Part shown: positions 1-8,057 of the stretch, in pieces
Layout of the letters: each line of letters starts with the position of its first letter
Position numbering within the stretch: the first letter of the stretch is position 1
NCBI RefSeq assembly: GCF_036250755.1
Contig: NZ_CP109583.1
Coordinates: 2,790,001-2,854,000, forward strand
DNA from: Streptomyces uncialis
GTDB lineage: Bacteria; Actinomycetota; Actinomycetes; Streptomycetales; Streptomycetaceae
DNA: 64,000 nt
Reading direction: 5' to 3'
Position numbers and translations under genes: made by a program
Notes under the pieces: generated by a model
Told to the model about the DNA's origin: nothing
Seen by the model: the letters and a program-made list of their open reading frames with translations, nothing else
Databases searched by the model: none

Positions 1-354
1 GCCGCCGACCCCGACGACGCGCTTGACCATCGGCAGATCGCCCCAGTCGGCCTGCTCGAAGACGACCACGTCACCGCGGCGCACCTGGTCGCCGTCGATC
101 CGCTGGGCCAGTACGCGGTCGCCCGCGCCGATGTTCGGGGACATGGAATCGGTGGGGACGGTGTAGGGGCGGTAGAGGACCGCGCCCCAGACGAAGCCGC
201 CGAGGAAGAGCACACAGCCGAGGGCGACCACCGCGCCCGCCAGCATCGCACCGCGCCGCGCGCGTGGAGCCCCGGGGGGCGGTGGCCCGACGTCCGGACC
301 GCTCGCGGTCCGCGGTCCGGCGTCGGAGCCGCCCGTACCGTCCGTCGCGCTCAT
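1..354 (-). CDS. sipZ: Type I signal peptidase SipZ (3' end outside window)
   Basis: Membrane serine protease that removes signal peptides from exported proteins. 118 residues are visible. A proline-rich cytosolic start is followed by one membrane segment (about residues 37-60), then TVPTDSM with the catalytic Ser at 70, and PMVKRVVGVGG with the catalytic Lys at 111. The C-terminal part runs off the left edge. The ATG at 354 starts an open frame in step with these motifs. It is the last of four tandem sip genes on this strand and starts 82 bp after sipY ends. The symbol follows the S. lividans sipW-X-Y-Z order after rplS. The family call is secure from the Ser/Lys boxes; the letter is by synteny. 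Confidence 0.9.
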   Translation of the reverse strand, partial: MSATDGTGGSDAGPRTASGPDVGPPPPGAPRARRGAMLAGAVVALGCVLFLGGFVWGAVLYRPYTVPTDSMSPNIGAGDRVLAQRIDGDQVRRGDVVVFEQADWGDLPMVKRVVGVGG

Positions 355-436
355 CGCACACCCCCTGTGTTCGGTGGAGCGGCCCGCCTTCCGGGCGCGT
401 GGTCGCGCGCCCGGGACCGGCGGTCCGGACGGCACC

Positions 437-1432
437 CTACCCGGCGGTACGGCCCCCGGACAGCCGCGCGGGGCGCGCGGTCACCTTGAGCACGGCCTTG
501 CGGCGCCAGAGCACGAGCGGCACCGCGCCCGCGAGACCCAGCACGCCCGGGGCGGCGCCGAGAGCGGCGTTCAGACCGGGCTGGTCGAAGGTGTCGGGGA
601 CGGGGAGCGTGGCCCAGCGGGTGGGCGGCCATGCGATGACCACGGCACGGCCGACGACACTGTCGACGGGGACGAAGCCCTTGTTCTTGTCCTGCTGGTG
701 GTACCGGGAGTCCATGGAGTCCTGCCGGTGGTCACCCATGACCCACAGCATGCCGTCGGGAACCTTGACCTTGAACTGGCCGCCGTTCTTGTCGACGGTG
801 CACGGGGTGTTGCCCGGCATGACGTACGGCTCGTCGAGGGGCTTGCCGTTGAGGCGGACCGGGCCGGTGCCGTTGCACTCGACGGTGTCACCGCCGACCC
901 CGATGACCCGCTTGATCAGGTCCTTCTCCTCGGCGGACGGCATCAGACCGATCCAGCTGAGGCCCTTCTGGACGAAGTTGGTCTCCGGGACGGGTTCACC
1001 CTCCAGCCAGCCGGCCGGATCGTGGAAGACGATGACCTCGCCGCGCTCCGGCTCCGAGCCGAACCACGGGGTCAGCTTGTCCACCAGGACCCGGTCGCCC
1101 TCCTTGAGGGTGTTCATCATCGAGGCCGACGGGATCGAGAACGCCTGTACCAGGAACGTCTTGATCAGCAGGGCCAGTACCAGGGCGATACCGATGAGCA
1201 GCGGCAGTTCCTTCCAGAAGGACCGCGGCTTCTTCGGCTGCCCGCCGCCCGCCGACTCGTCGTCCCCTGGTGTGTCCCCGCCGTCACCGTGACCGGCAGC
1301 GTGGTCCCGCTGCCGCCGCGGCTCAGGACCCGTGCCGTCCGCGCCGTCGGGCAACCCGTCCGGGCGCCCCGGGCGCTCCTCGGGGCCGTCGTGACCGGAT
1401 CGCGCGCCGAGCGCCAAATCCCCCACATCCAC
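437..1432 (-). CDS. sipY: Type I signal peptidase SipY
   Basis: Signal peptidase I, 331 residues. A long hydrophilic Gly/Asp-rich N-terminus (1-70) precedes the membrane anchor (about 76-98). Catalytic Ser104 lies in SIPSASMM and general-base Lys174 in DLIKRVIGVGGD, with the later boxes VMGDHRQDSMDSRYH. A second hydrophobic segment near the C-terminus (LNAALGAAPGVLGLAGAVPL) suggests two membrane anchors. The GTG start at 1432 places it 110 bases inside the end of sipX, so the two are probably translationally coupled; a start further in cannot be excluded because the first 70 residues are low complexity. Confidence 0.92.
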   Translation of the reverse strand: MDVGDLALGARSGHDGPEERPGRPDGLPDGADGTGPEPRRQRDHAAGHGDGGDTPGDDESAGGGQPKKPRSFWKELPLLIGIALVLALLIKTFLVQAFSIPSASMMNTLKEGDRVLVDKLTPWFGSEPERGEVIVFHDPAGWLEGEPVPETNFVQKGLSWIGLMPSAEEKDLIKRVIGVGGDTVECNGTGPVRLNGKPLDEPYVMPGNTPCTVDKNGGQFKVKVPDGMLWVMGDHRQDSMDSRYHQQDKNKGFVPVDSVVGRAVVIAWPPTRWATLPVPDTFDQPGLNAALGAAPGVLGLAGAVPLVLWRRKAVLKVTARPARLSGGRTAG

Positions 1433-2393
1433 TCCTCAGTCCGTACCGCTGCCTGCCCCACGCGCGACGCAGGCCCACCACTCCCATAACGATCGGGAGT
1501 TCCGCAGGGGTCGGGAGGGGGATCAATCCGTCGAGATCCGCGGGGGACACCCTATGCGACGTAGCTGTGGTGGACACCGGGGCGTCCGGGGCGTCGGGGA
1601 CCGAGGCGTAGGTGTCGCGCTCTTCGAGACGCTGCCAGCGGTTCAGCGGCCAGGCGATCACCAGGGCGCGGCCGACGACACCGTCCTCGGAGACCGTGCC
1701 ACCGAACTCCTTCTCGTGGTGGTAGCGGGAGTCCGCGGAATCCGCGCGGTGGTCCCCCATCACCCACAGCCGGCCTTCGGGAACCTTCACGTCGAAGGCG
1801 AGTTCGGAGGGTTTGTCACCGGGATTGACGTACGACTCCTCCAGGGGGACGCCGTTGACGGTGACCCGGCCGGACGCGTCGCAGCACTTCACGGTGTCGC
1901 CGCCGACCGCGACGACCCGCTTGATCAGGTCCTGTTCGTCGTCGGAGGGCAGCAGTCCGACGAAGGTGAGGCCCTGCTTGAGCTGTTTGACGCCCACCGG
2001 GTCGTCGTCCGGTTCGGGCTTCTCGTCACCCAGCCAGCCGCCGGGGTCCTTGAACACCACGACGTCCCCGCGCTCCGGCTTGCCGCCGAACCACGGGGTC
2101 AGCTTGTCCACCAGGACCCGGTCACCGATCTGGATGGTCTGTTCCATGGAGCCGGACGGGATCACGAACGCCTGCACCAGGAAGGTCTTCAGCACCAGGG
2201 CGATCAGGGCGGCGACCCCGATCAGCAGCGGTATCTCCCTGAGCGTCGAGCGGCGGCGGCGCCGTTTCACCTTGCGGGCGAGTTTGCGGCGTTCGGCCCG
2301 GCCGGGGCGCGGCGGGCCTGAGGTGGGCCGGGTCCCGGTCGGCAGCCGGGTGTCGACACCGGCCTCGGAGCGGGGCCGGCCCCGGTTACCCAT
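1323..2393 (-). CDS. sipX: Type I signal peptidase SipX
   Basis: Signal peptidase I, 356 residues from the ATG at 2393; a GTG lies two codons upstream at 2399. An Arg/Lys-rich cytosolic stretch precedes the anchor (about 53-78). Catalytic Ser82 is in VIPSGSMEQ and Lys158 in DLIKRVVAVGGD, followed by VMGDHRADSADSRYH. The C-terminal 60 residues include a weak hydrophobic stretch (LPIVMGVVGL) and a basic tail that reads across the start of sipY. The start overlaps the last codons of sipW. The Arg-rich tail overlapping the next gene is odd; a late frame change there is possible but not provable from one sequence. Confidence 0.9.
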   Translation of the reverse strand: MGNRGRPRSEAGVDTRLPTGTRPTSGPPRPGRAERRKLARKVKRRRRRSTLREIPLLIGVAALIALVLKTFLVQAFVIPSGSMEQTIQIGDRVLVDKLTPWFGGKPERGDVVVFKDPGGWLGDEKPEPDDDPVGVKQLKQGLTFVGLLPSDDEQDLIKRVVAVGGDTVKCCDASGRVTVNGVPLEESYVNPGDKPSELAFDVKVPEGRLWVMGDHRADSADSRYHHEKEFGGTVSEDGVVGRALVIAWPLNRWQRLEERDTYASVPDAPDAPVSTTATSHRVSPADLDGLIPLPTPAELPIVMGVVGLRRAWGRQRYGLRSGCGGFGARRAIRSRRPRGAPGAPGRVARRRGRHGS

Positions 2394-3249
2394 GCGCACC
2401 GCCGGTGGGGGCGGGGACCCGGCCGAAGGTCCCGGGCCGGTCGATACCGGTCAGCCGGTCGAAGGGCCAGGCGATCCACTCGGCGCGGCCGACGACCGCG
2501 TCCACGGGGATCATGCCGCCGCCGGGAGAGCCGAGGTGGTCCCGGGAGTCCCGGGAGCCGGAGCGGTGGTCACCGAGCAGGAAGAGCCGGCCAGGGGGCA
2601 CGACCACGTCGAAGGGCACGTGGGAAGGGGCCTCACCGGCGGGCAGATAGTCCTCGTCGACGGCTTCGCCGTTCACCTCGATCCTCCCCTGCCGGTCGCA
2701 GCAGACCACCCGGTCCCCTTCCGTGCCGACCACGCGCTTGATGTAGTCCGCGGCACCGAAGTAGCCGGTGCCGTCGAACACGACGACATCGCCGCGCCGC
2801 GGCTCCGCCCCCAGACGGTACGCCAGCTTGTTGACGAGGACCCGGTCCCCCACCCGCAGTCCGGGTTCCATGGAGGTGCTGGGGATCTCGAAGGGCTTGA
2901 GCACGAAGTTGCTCAGCAGCAGGAGGAAGAGCAGACAGAGCAGCGTGGTGAGGGTGATCCGGCCACCGGGCAGCCACTCGGCGAGCGCGGAGCGGGAACG
3001 GGAACGGGGATGGGCGTCCGGTTCCGGTTCCGGTGCGGACCCCGGCTGCGGTACGGACCCCGGTCCCGGTGCGGGCCCCGACCCGGGCTCCGGCTCGGGC
3101 GTCGGCTCCGGCTCCGGCTCGGACATCGCCTCCGGCTCATCGCAAACAGAACGCGACCGCGCCCGCGGGTCCGCCGGCTCCGGGGGCTGCCCGGGGTCGG
3201 CGGAACATGCGGGGCGGTCGCGTTCCGAGTGCTGTGCTGCGGTGTCCAT
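2386..3249 (-). CDS. sipW: Type I signal peptidase SipW
   Basis: Signal peptidase I, 287 residues. The cytosolic N-terminus carries a Pro-Glu/Pro-Gly repeat tract (about 43-80). One strongly hydrophobic anchor (99-117) precedes the catalytic domain, with Ser126 in EIPSTSMEP and Lys171 in DYIKRVVGTEGD. It ends shortly after the last catalytic box with no C-terminal membrane segment, fitting the single-anchor topology reported for S. lividans SipW. It is the first sip gene after rplS. An alternative ATG (MSEPEPEP) near 3126 would remove the first 41 residues. Confidence 0.9.
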   Translation of the reverse strand: MDTAAQHSERDRPACSADPGQPPEPADPRARSRSVCDEPEAMSEPEPEPTPEPEPGSGPAPGPGSVPQPGSAPEPEPDAHPRSRSRSALAEWLPGGRITLTTLLCLLFLLLLSNFVLKPFEIPSTSMEPGLRVGDRVLVNKLAYRLGAEPRRGDVVVFDGTGYFGAADYIKRVVGTEGDRVVCCDRQGRIEVNGEAVDEDYLPAGEAPSHVPFDVVVPPGRLFLLGDHRSGSRDSRDHLGSPGGGMIPVDAVVGRAEWIAWPFDRLTGIDRPGTFGRVPAPTGGAHG

Positions 3250-3319
3250 CGGTGCCTGATGCTATCCGGCACCGAGGGGCCATCGCGTGCGAGTCGAGCC
3301 GTGACGCACACCACCCGGA

Positions 3320-3350
3320 CCGGCCGTGGCACCAGGGGTGCGGTGGCCGG
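3320..3350 (-). terminator. Hairpin after rplS
   Basis: CCGGCC...GGCCGG outer arms enclose an inner GCACC/GGTGC stem, with a 3x3 internal loop and a 3-nt apical loop. It lies 23 bp past the rplS stop and 70 bp before sipW. There is no T-run, as is usual for high-GC actinobacteria. It could limit read-through of the ribosomal operon into the sip genes. Confidence 0.4.
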
Positions 3351-3372
3351 GGCGGACGGTGGCGCGGTGGGC

Positions 3373-3723
3373 TCAGTTGTCGCGCTTCTCCTTGATCTTC
3401 GCGGCCTTGCCGCGGAGGTCGCGCAGGTAGTAGAGCTTCGCGCGGCGCACGTCACCGCGGCTGACGAGCTCGATCTTCTCGACGATCGGGGTGTGCACCG
3501 GGAAGGTGCGCTCGACGCCTACGGAGAAGGAGACCTTGCGGACCGTGAAGGTCTCACGGACGCCCGAGCCCTGGCGACGGATGACGACACCCTTGAACTG
3601 CTGCACACGGGAGCGGTTGCCCTCGATGACACGCACGTGGACGTTGACGGTGTCACCCGGGCGGAACGACGGGAGGTCGGTACGCAGCGACGCGTTGTCG
3701 ACGACGTCGAGCAGGTGGGTCAT
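3373..3723 (-). CDS. rplS: 50S ribosomal protein L19
   Basis: Ribosomal protein L19, 116 residues, at the interface of the 30S and 50S subunits. The sequence starts [14 protein letters not shown] and contains [19 protein letters not shown] and the C-terminal [20 protein letters not shown] block typical of L19. The start at 3723 gives the standard family length; an upstream in-frame ATG at 3750 would add nine non-conserved residues. It is the last gene of the rpsP-KH-rimM-trmD-rplS cluster, separated from trmD by 135 bp and so possibly with its own promoter. Confidence 0.97.
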   Translation of the reverse strand: MTHLLDVVDNASLRTDLPSFRPGDTVNVHVRVIEGNRSRVQQFKGVVIRRQGSGVRETFTVRKVSFSVGVERTFPVHTPIVEKIELVSRGDVRRAKLYYLRDLRGKAAKIKEKRDN

Positions 3724-3858
3724 GATCGTCTGCTTCCTCGCCGATGCCACAGGTCATCAGCGGTACTAGCGGGAGGTATGGAGGATGCGGTGCTCACCGG
3801 GGCGGGCGTCGTGTCCCCCCATGGCAGGGGCGCACGCCGGGCGACGCACAACAGCGGC

Positions 3859-4680
3859 CTATTCTTCCACGGCGTACGGGGTCCGCCCAAATCGGCCGTC
3901 GGGGCCAGGGGCCCAGCCCAGCAGCGAGAGGGTCTCGCGGTCCTTCTTGTCGAAGGCGGCGGGGTCGGTGCGCTCGATGAGGTCGGGGCGGTGGCGGCTG
4001 GTGCGCCGCAGGGCCTCGTCGCGTCGCCAGCGGGCGATCCGGCCGTGATGGCCGCTGACCAGCACCTCGGGGATGCCCCGGCCCCGCCACTCGGGGGGCT
4101 TGGTGTAGACGGGGCCTTCGAGGAGGTCGGCCATGGCGCCGGGCGCGAAGGAGTCGTCGCGGTGGGACTCGGCGTTGCCGAGCACCCCGGGCAGCAGCCG
4201 GGCCACGGCCTCGGTGACGACAAGGACGGCGGCTTCCCCGCCCGCCAGCACATAGTCGCCGATGGAGACCTCGTACACCGGCATCCGGGTCGCGTACTCG
4301 TCCATGACGCGCCGGTCGATGCCCTCGTAGCGGGCGGGCGTGAAGATCAGCCAGGGCCGCTGGGAGAGTTCGACGGCGAGTTCCTGGGTGAAGGGCCGTC
4401 CGCTGGGGGTGGGGACGACGAGGACGGGGCCGTGGGCACCGGACTCGTAACCGTCGGCGACGGCGTCGTCGAGGGCCTCGCCCCACGGGTCGGTCTTCAT
4501 GACCATGCCCGGACCGCCGCCGTACGGGGTGTCGTCGACCGTGTGGTGGCGGTCGTGCGTCCAGTGCCGCAGATCGTGGACGCGCACATCGAGCTGTCCA
4601 CGGGCACGGGCCTTGCCGACCAGGGACACGTTCAGCGGTTCGAGGTACTCGGGGAAGATCGTGACGACGTCGATCCTCAT
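3859..4680 (-). CDS. trmD: tRNA (guanine37-N1)-methyltransferase
   Basis: TrmD, 273 residues, methylates G37 next to the anticodon using S-adenosylmethionine and so prevents +1 frameshifting. It starts [16 protein letters not shown] and contains the trefoil-knot segment [28 protein letters not shown] and the G37-binding region, ending with the [12 protein letters not shown] tail. Length is close to the actinobacterial norm. Its start overlaps the stop of rimM by 4 bp (ATGA), indicating coupled translation. Confidence 0.97.
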   Translation of the reverse strand: MRIDVVTIFPEYLEPLNVSLVGKARARGQLDVRVHDLRHWTHDRHHTVDDTPYGGGPGMVMKTDPWGEALDDAVADGYESGAHGPVLVVPTPSGRPFTQELAVELSQRPWLIFTPARYEGIDRRVMDEYATRMPVYEVSIGDYVLAGGEAAVLVVTEAVARLLPGVLGNAESHRDDSFAPGAMADLLEGPVYTKPPEWRGRGIPEVLVSGHHGRIARWRRDEALRRTSRHRPDLIERTDPAAFDKKDRETLSLLGWAPGPDGRFGRTPYAVEE

Positions 4681-5285
4681 CGGCCGGCGTCCTCCGGGGC
4701 GCTGTCGTCACCGTCGGCGGACGCGGCGGTCTGCTCGGCCTCCGCCTCGGCGTCGCGGGCCGACGCGACCTCCGCGCGGTCGTCGATCAGACCGGGCGGC
4801 GGGTCGATGACCGCGCGCTGCTCGTCCAGGTCGATCTCGACGACGATCTCCTCGACGAACGGGACCAGCACCTCGTCGCCGTCGGGGCGCTCCACCACGA
4901 ACAGATCCTGCGACGGCAGATGCGAGACCTCGGTGATCCGGCCGATCTCCGTGCCGTCGACGGTGACCACGTCGAGGTCGATGAGCTGGTGGTCGTAGTA
5001 CTCGTCCGGTTCCTCGGGACGCTCCTCGGGGTCCACGTCCGCGATGAGGAGGGTGTTGCGCAGGGCCTCGGCCCCGCCGCGGTCACGCACCCCGGCGAAC
5101 CGCAGCAGCAGCCGGCCGCTGTGGACCCGGCCGGTCTCGATGGTGAGGGGGCCCACGGAGGACGGTTCGGTGGCGAGGACGGCACCGGGTCCGAGCCGCT
5201 TCTCCGGCTCGTCGGTGCGGACCTCGACGGTGACCTCACCCTTGATCCCGTGGGCGCGGCCGATCCGCGCGACTACGAGCTGCAC
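4677..5285 (-). CDS. rimM: 16S rRNA processing protein RimM
   Basis: RimM, 202 residues, assists maturation of the 30S head and binds S19. The N-terminal RimM beta-barrel ([25 protein letters not shown]) is followed by the PRC-barrel ([24 protein letters not shown]...[22 protein letters not shown]). The acidic Ala/Glu C-terminal tail of about 30 residues is common in Streptomyces. A GTG start at 5285 is used. It lies 159 bp after the KH-protein gene and is coupled to trmD by a 4-bp overlap. Confidence 0.96.
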   Translation of the reverse strand: MQLVVARIGRAHGIKGEVTVEVRTDEPEKRLGPGAVLATEPSSVGPLTIETGRVHSGRLLLRFAGVRDRGGAEALRNTLLIADVDPEERPEEPDEYYDHQLIDLDVVTVDGTEIGRITEVSHLPSQDLFVVERPDGDEVLVPFVEEIVVEIDLDEQRAVIDPPPGLIDDRAEVASARDAEAEAEQTAASADGDDSAPEDAGR

Positions 5286-5321
5286 GTGTGTTGCTCCTGG
5301 TGAGAGGACGGTACGGGGGAA

Positions 5322-5369
5322 AAGTACAAGGGCCGGGGGCGGCTCACGCCATCCCCGGCCCCAGTACTT
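5322..5369 (-). other. Intercistronic hairpin between KH gene and rimM
   Basis: Nested inverted repeats: AAGTAC...GTACTT outside and GGCCGGGG...CCCCGGCC inside, with a 14-nt apical loop. It sits in the 159-bp gap between two genes of one operon, so an attenuator or RNA-processing site fits better than a final terminator. Inferred from sequence only. Confidence 0.4.
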
Positions 5370-5444
5370 CAGCCGTCACTACGGGGAACCGCACCGGCGG
5401 CTTCGCCCCGGCCCTGGGCGGGCCGGGCCTCGCAGCCGGGCGGA

Positions 5445-5681
5445 TCAGACCTGGTCGACGTCGACCAGGTCGACGCGGATGCCGCGGCCGCCGATGGCGC
5501 CCACGACGGTCCGCAGCGCACGCGCGGTGCGGCCGTTGCGGCCGATCACCTTGCCGAGGTCGTCGGGGTGGACCCGGACCTCCAGCACACGCCCGCGGCG
5601 CAGGTTGCGAGACGCGACCTGCACGTCGTCCGGATTGTCGACGATGCCCTTCACGAGGTGCTCAAGAGCCTCCTCAAGCAT
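5445..5681 (-). CDS. khpA: KH-domain RNA-binding protein (KhpA/YlqC family)
   Basis: Small single-KH-domain RNA-binding protein, 78 residues. The GxxG loop is seen as VIGRNGRTARALRTVVG, within MLEEALEHLVKGIVDNPDDVQV...EVRVHPDDLGKVIGRNG, which matches the YlqC/KhpA family. Family members in Firmicutes pair with KhpB and affect cell elongation and small-RNA biology; whether that holds here is inference. It sits immediately downstream of rpsP (4-bp gap), the usual actinobacterial arrangement. Confidence 0.93.
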   Translation of the reverse strand: MLEEALEHLVKGIVDNPDDVQVASRNLRRGRVLEVRVHPDDLGKVIGRNGRTARALRTVVGAIGGRGIRVDLVDVDQV

Positions 5682-5685
5682 CTCG

Positions 5686-6114
5686 TCAGCCCTCGGTCGA
5701 CTCAGACTCGGCCGCGGCCTCGTCCTTCTTCTCAGCCTTGTCAGCCTTCTTCTTCTGCGTGATGGCCTCGCCCTTGCCCTCTACGTCGCCACCGAGGGCT
5801 TCGAAGGAGGGGCGCGCGGCCTTCTCGGCGGCGACGAGCAGCGGAGCCGGGGCGGGCTCGCCCTTGTACTTCTGCCAGTCGCCGGTCTTCTTGAGGATCG
5901 CGAGCACGGGCTCGGTCGGCTGGGCGCCGACACCCAGCCAGTAGGCCACGCGGTCCGCGTCGACCTCCATGCGCGAGGGGTTCTGCACCGGGTGGTACAG
6001 GCCGATCTCCTCGATGGCCCTGCCGTCACGGCGGGTACGGGAGTCGGCGACGACGATGCGGTAGTGAGGCGAACGGATCTTGCCCAGACGCTTCAGCTTG
6101 ATCTTGACTGCCAC
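5686..6114 (-). CDS. rpsP: 30S ribosomal protein S16
   Basis: Ribosomal protein S16, 142 residues from a GTG at 6114 ([19 protein letters not shown]), with AGGAG about 9 nt upstream. The core (residues 1-85) contains [20 protein letters not shown] and the Asn/Pro-rich [13 protein letters not shown] block. The Ala/Lys/Glu-rich C-terminal extension of about 55 residues is typical of actinobacterial S16. It is the first gene of the ribosome-assembly operon; its promoter must lie in the 470-bp space upstream. Confidence 0.96.
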   Translation of the reverse strand: MAVKIKLKRLGKIRSPHYRIVVADSRTRRDGRAIEEIGLYHPVQNPSRMEVDADRVAYWLGVGAQPTEPVLAILKKTGDWQKYKGEPAPAPLLVAAEKAARPSFEALGGDVEGKGEAITQKKKADKAEKKDEAAAESESTEG

Positions 6115-6586
6115 GGGAGTGGTGTCTCCTGGTCTTGACGAGGTGGGCACGGGCGGGATTGCCGCGTGGGGTTGCGGTACCCGAGTTGCCCGATGGACGC
6201 GTCAGCCGGAGGAGAGAGGGGTCCTGTGCGGCCGTCGAGTACAGCTAGTCATTGTGCCATACGAGAAGGGGGCCTCCGAACGGTGTCCGGACGCCCCCAC
6301 CTGCCCGCGGCGGCGGATGCCGCGCTGCCGGGTCGCGGCCCGCCGCCCTGTGCGGCCGGCCGCGGTGACCGCGGGGCGCGGGCCGGTCGCTCCGTGCGAT
6401 CCGTCCGCGCCGCGCGCTGAATTCTGATGTGGCCCCCTGGTCGAGCCCCGGCGCCCCCAGCGTCGGGTCGGCGCGCCCCCGGTGGTCGTCCGCGACGTCC
6501 CCACGTCGCTTCCGGCACCCGGGCGCTCCGGACGGTCATCGCCGCGGCGGGTGCCGACGGGTGTCCGTCCTCATTCCGCCGTGCCG
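6115..6586. other. Non-coding gap upstream of rpsP
   Basis: 472 bp between the SprT-like gene and rpsP, both minus strand. It must contain the rpsP promoter. An imperfect hairpin at 6268-6298 (GGGGGC...GCCCCC with an inner TCCG/CGGA stem) could end transcription of the upstream gene. No protein with credible family features is visible on either strand. Confidence 0.5.
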
Positions 6587-7183
6587 CTAACTGGCCACGG
6601 CGACGGGTTCGGGGATGCGGAACGGTTTGCCGCATCCCCCGCAGACGATCGGCGCCTGCGCGAGGACCGAGGGAACCACGCGGACGTTGCGCCCGCAGTC
6701 GCAGACCGCCTTGACGCGGACACCGCCCCCGGAGGAGCCGTGCCGCGCGGCCGGTCCGCGGAAGGTACGGGCGATGTTGTCGGACTCGGTGGCCGCCGTG
6801 TGCGCCTTGAGGGCGCGCTGGAGGCGGTCGATGGTCGAGCGGTAGCGCTTCTTGGCGTCGGTGTTCAGGGTGACCAGGGAGAAGCCGCTGCTCGGGTGCG
6901 GTTCCTCCGGATGGTCGAGGCCCAGCTCCTCGGCGATCGCGAGGAACCTGCGGTTGTGATAACGGCCGGCGCGAGAGGTGTCCCGGACACCTCTCGCGGC
7001 GGCGATGCCGTGGACTGCCTCATGGAGGAGTCGTTCGAAGGAGAGTGCGTGCCCGCAGGCGGACGACGACTCCCCGATCAGGGATTCGGGCGCGGCGAGA
7101 TCTGGCAGCTCGGGGTGGTACCGCTGAATATCGGCCCACGCGGCTGCCAGCTCTGCGGCGAGAACTGGTGGTGTCGTGCTCAC
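6587..7183 (-). CDS. SprT-like zinc metalloprotease-fold protein
   Basis: 198 residues from a GTG at 7183. The central zincin motif LLHEAVHG (HExxH) is followed about 25 residues later by GRYHNRRFLAIAEELGL, the pattern of actinobacterial SprT-like proteins. A C-terminal zinc ribbon is visible as CDCG near residue 160 and CGGCG near 182. SprT/Spartan relatives act on DNA or DNA-protein crosslinks, but no substrate is known for this subfamily. Relatives are often carried on actinobacterial plasmids and integrative elements (from memory). It stands alone with 250 bp of relatively AT-rich sequence upstream. Confidence 0.75.
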   Translation of the reverse strand: MSTTPPVLAAELAAAWADIQRYHPELPDLAAPESLIGESSSACGHALSFERLLHEAVHGIAAARGVRDTSRAGRYHNRRFLAIAEELGLDHPEEPHPSSGFSLVTLNTDAKKRYRSTIDRLQRALKAHTAATESDNIARTFRGPAARHGSSGGGVRVKAVCDCGRNVRVVPSVLAQAPIVCGGCGKPFRIPEPVAVAS

Positions 7184-7435
7184 GTCGTGACAACGAGCCG
7201 GAGTGCCTCTGTGTTCCTATTCCGGGGCATCCCAAATAATTTGCACGTACCCGTCAGTTTCCGTTGTTCTGCGGCTGTTCCATAGCTGATGCACAGGGAC
7301 GCGGGCGGGTGCGCTGATCTGCGGATATCTCCGGAGATGCACCCCGCTCGCGACCACGGCGGAACGCCGCGCGCGGTACGGCGCGAAGTGGGGGGAGGGT
7401 GTGTGCGGCGGTCCGGTGGGGCCGGACCGGGGTGT
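7184..7435. promoter_or_regulatory. AT-richer upstream region of the SprT-like gene
   Basis: The segment around 7226-7290 (for example CCCAAATAATTTGCACGTAC) is much poorer in G+C than its surroundings, which suggests the promoter of the minus-strand SprT-like gene. I cannot place convincing -35 and -10 hexamers. No gene is seen in it. Confidence 0.35.
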
Positions 7436-7855
7436 TCAGCGGGCTCGGGCCAGGACGGCGATGTCACCCGGGGCCGTCGTCGGCCAGGGGTACCAAGCCG
7501 TCCTCGGCGACCGGACAGCGGACGGTCACCCGTGTCCGGCAGGCTCTCTCCCGCCGTCGGCACCGGGGGCGGCCCAGGGGATTCGGGCCCGGCTGCCTGC
7601 GGTGACGGCCTCCACGGCCCCGGCGACGCTGGTCACGTCCGGGGTACGGGAGGTCGGGCGCTCTGGTGCCTGGTCGAGCGGGAGCGCCTGGTCCCCGGCC
7701 AGGGTATCGGCTGTCACCGCGGACAGCGTGTCCGGTGCGACGGGTTCTTTCCCGCCACGGACACGGCGGACCGGCGTGCCGGTCCGGTCGGCGAGGTTCC
7801 GGCCGCGGCGGGGGAAGTCATCGGCCCGGGGCGTGGGAACGGATGCCTTTGCCAT
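7436..7855 (-). pseudogene. proS: Decayed prolyl-tRNA synthetase (internal deletion plus frameshifts)
   Basis: The minus-strand frame from the ATG at 7855 begins MAKASVPTPRADDFPR, the start of the archaeal/eukaryote-type ProRS found in actinobacteria. It then jumps directly to the C-terminal ProRS region: NLADRTGTPVRRVRGGKEPV, then DQALPLDQAPERPTSRTPDVTS and EAVTAGSRARIPWAAPGADG. After a stop at about 7526 a second frame continues VTVRCPVAEDGLVPLADDGPG and a third DIAVLARAR before TGA at 7436, matching the enzyme's C-terminus in order. Roughly 350 residues, including all class II catalytic motifs, are missing. This cannot be an active synthetase. The alignment is to family sequence recalled from memory. 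Confidence 0.78.
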
Positions 7856-8057
7856 AACGGGCATCGTACGGGGCCGGACGCGAGGAGCCGGAAGGGTCCC
7901 CCGCGCCGGGCGTGGCGGCGGGGGCCGGTCCAACTGCCGCTCACGCGAAGGGAGTCGGCGCCGCCCGGCGGGGCGGGGCCGGGACCTCCCGGCGGTACGG
8001 GGCGCGCGGCCGTGTCACCTGCGCCGGCCACGCGCCCCGGTGCCGGACGGGCCGGTG

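Noticed and set aside
1813..4998. 1061-residue open frame on the plus strand
   Set aside because: It runs opposite to sipX, sipW, rplS, trmD and rimM, all supported by family motifs. High GC makes long antisense frames common.
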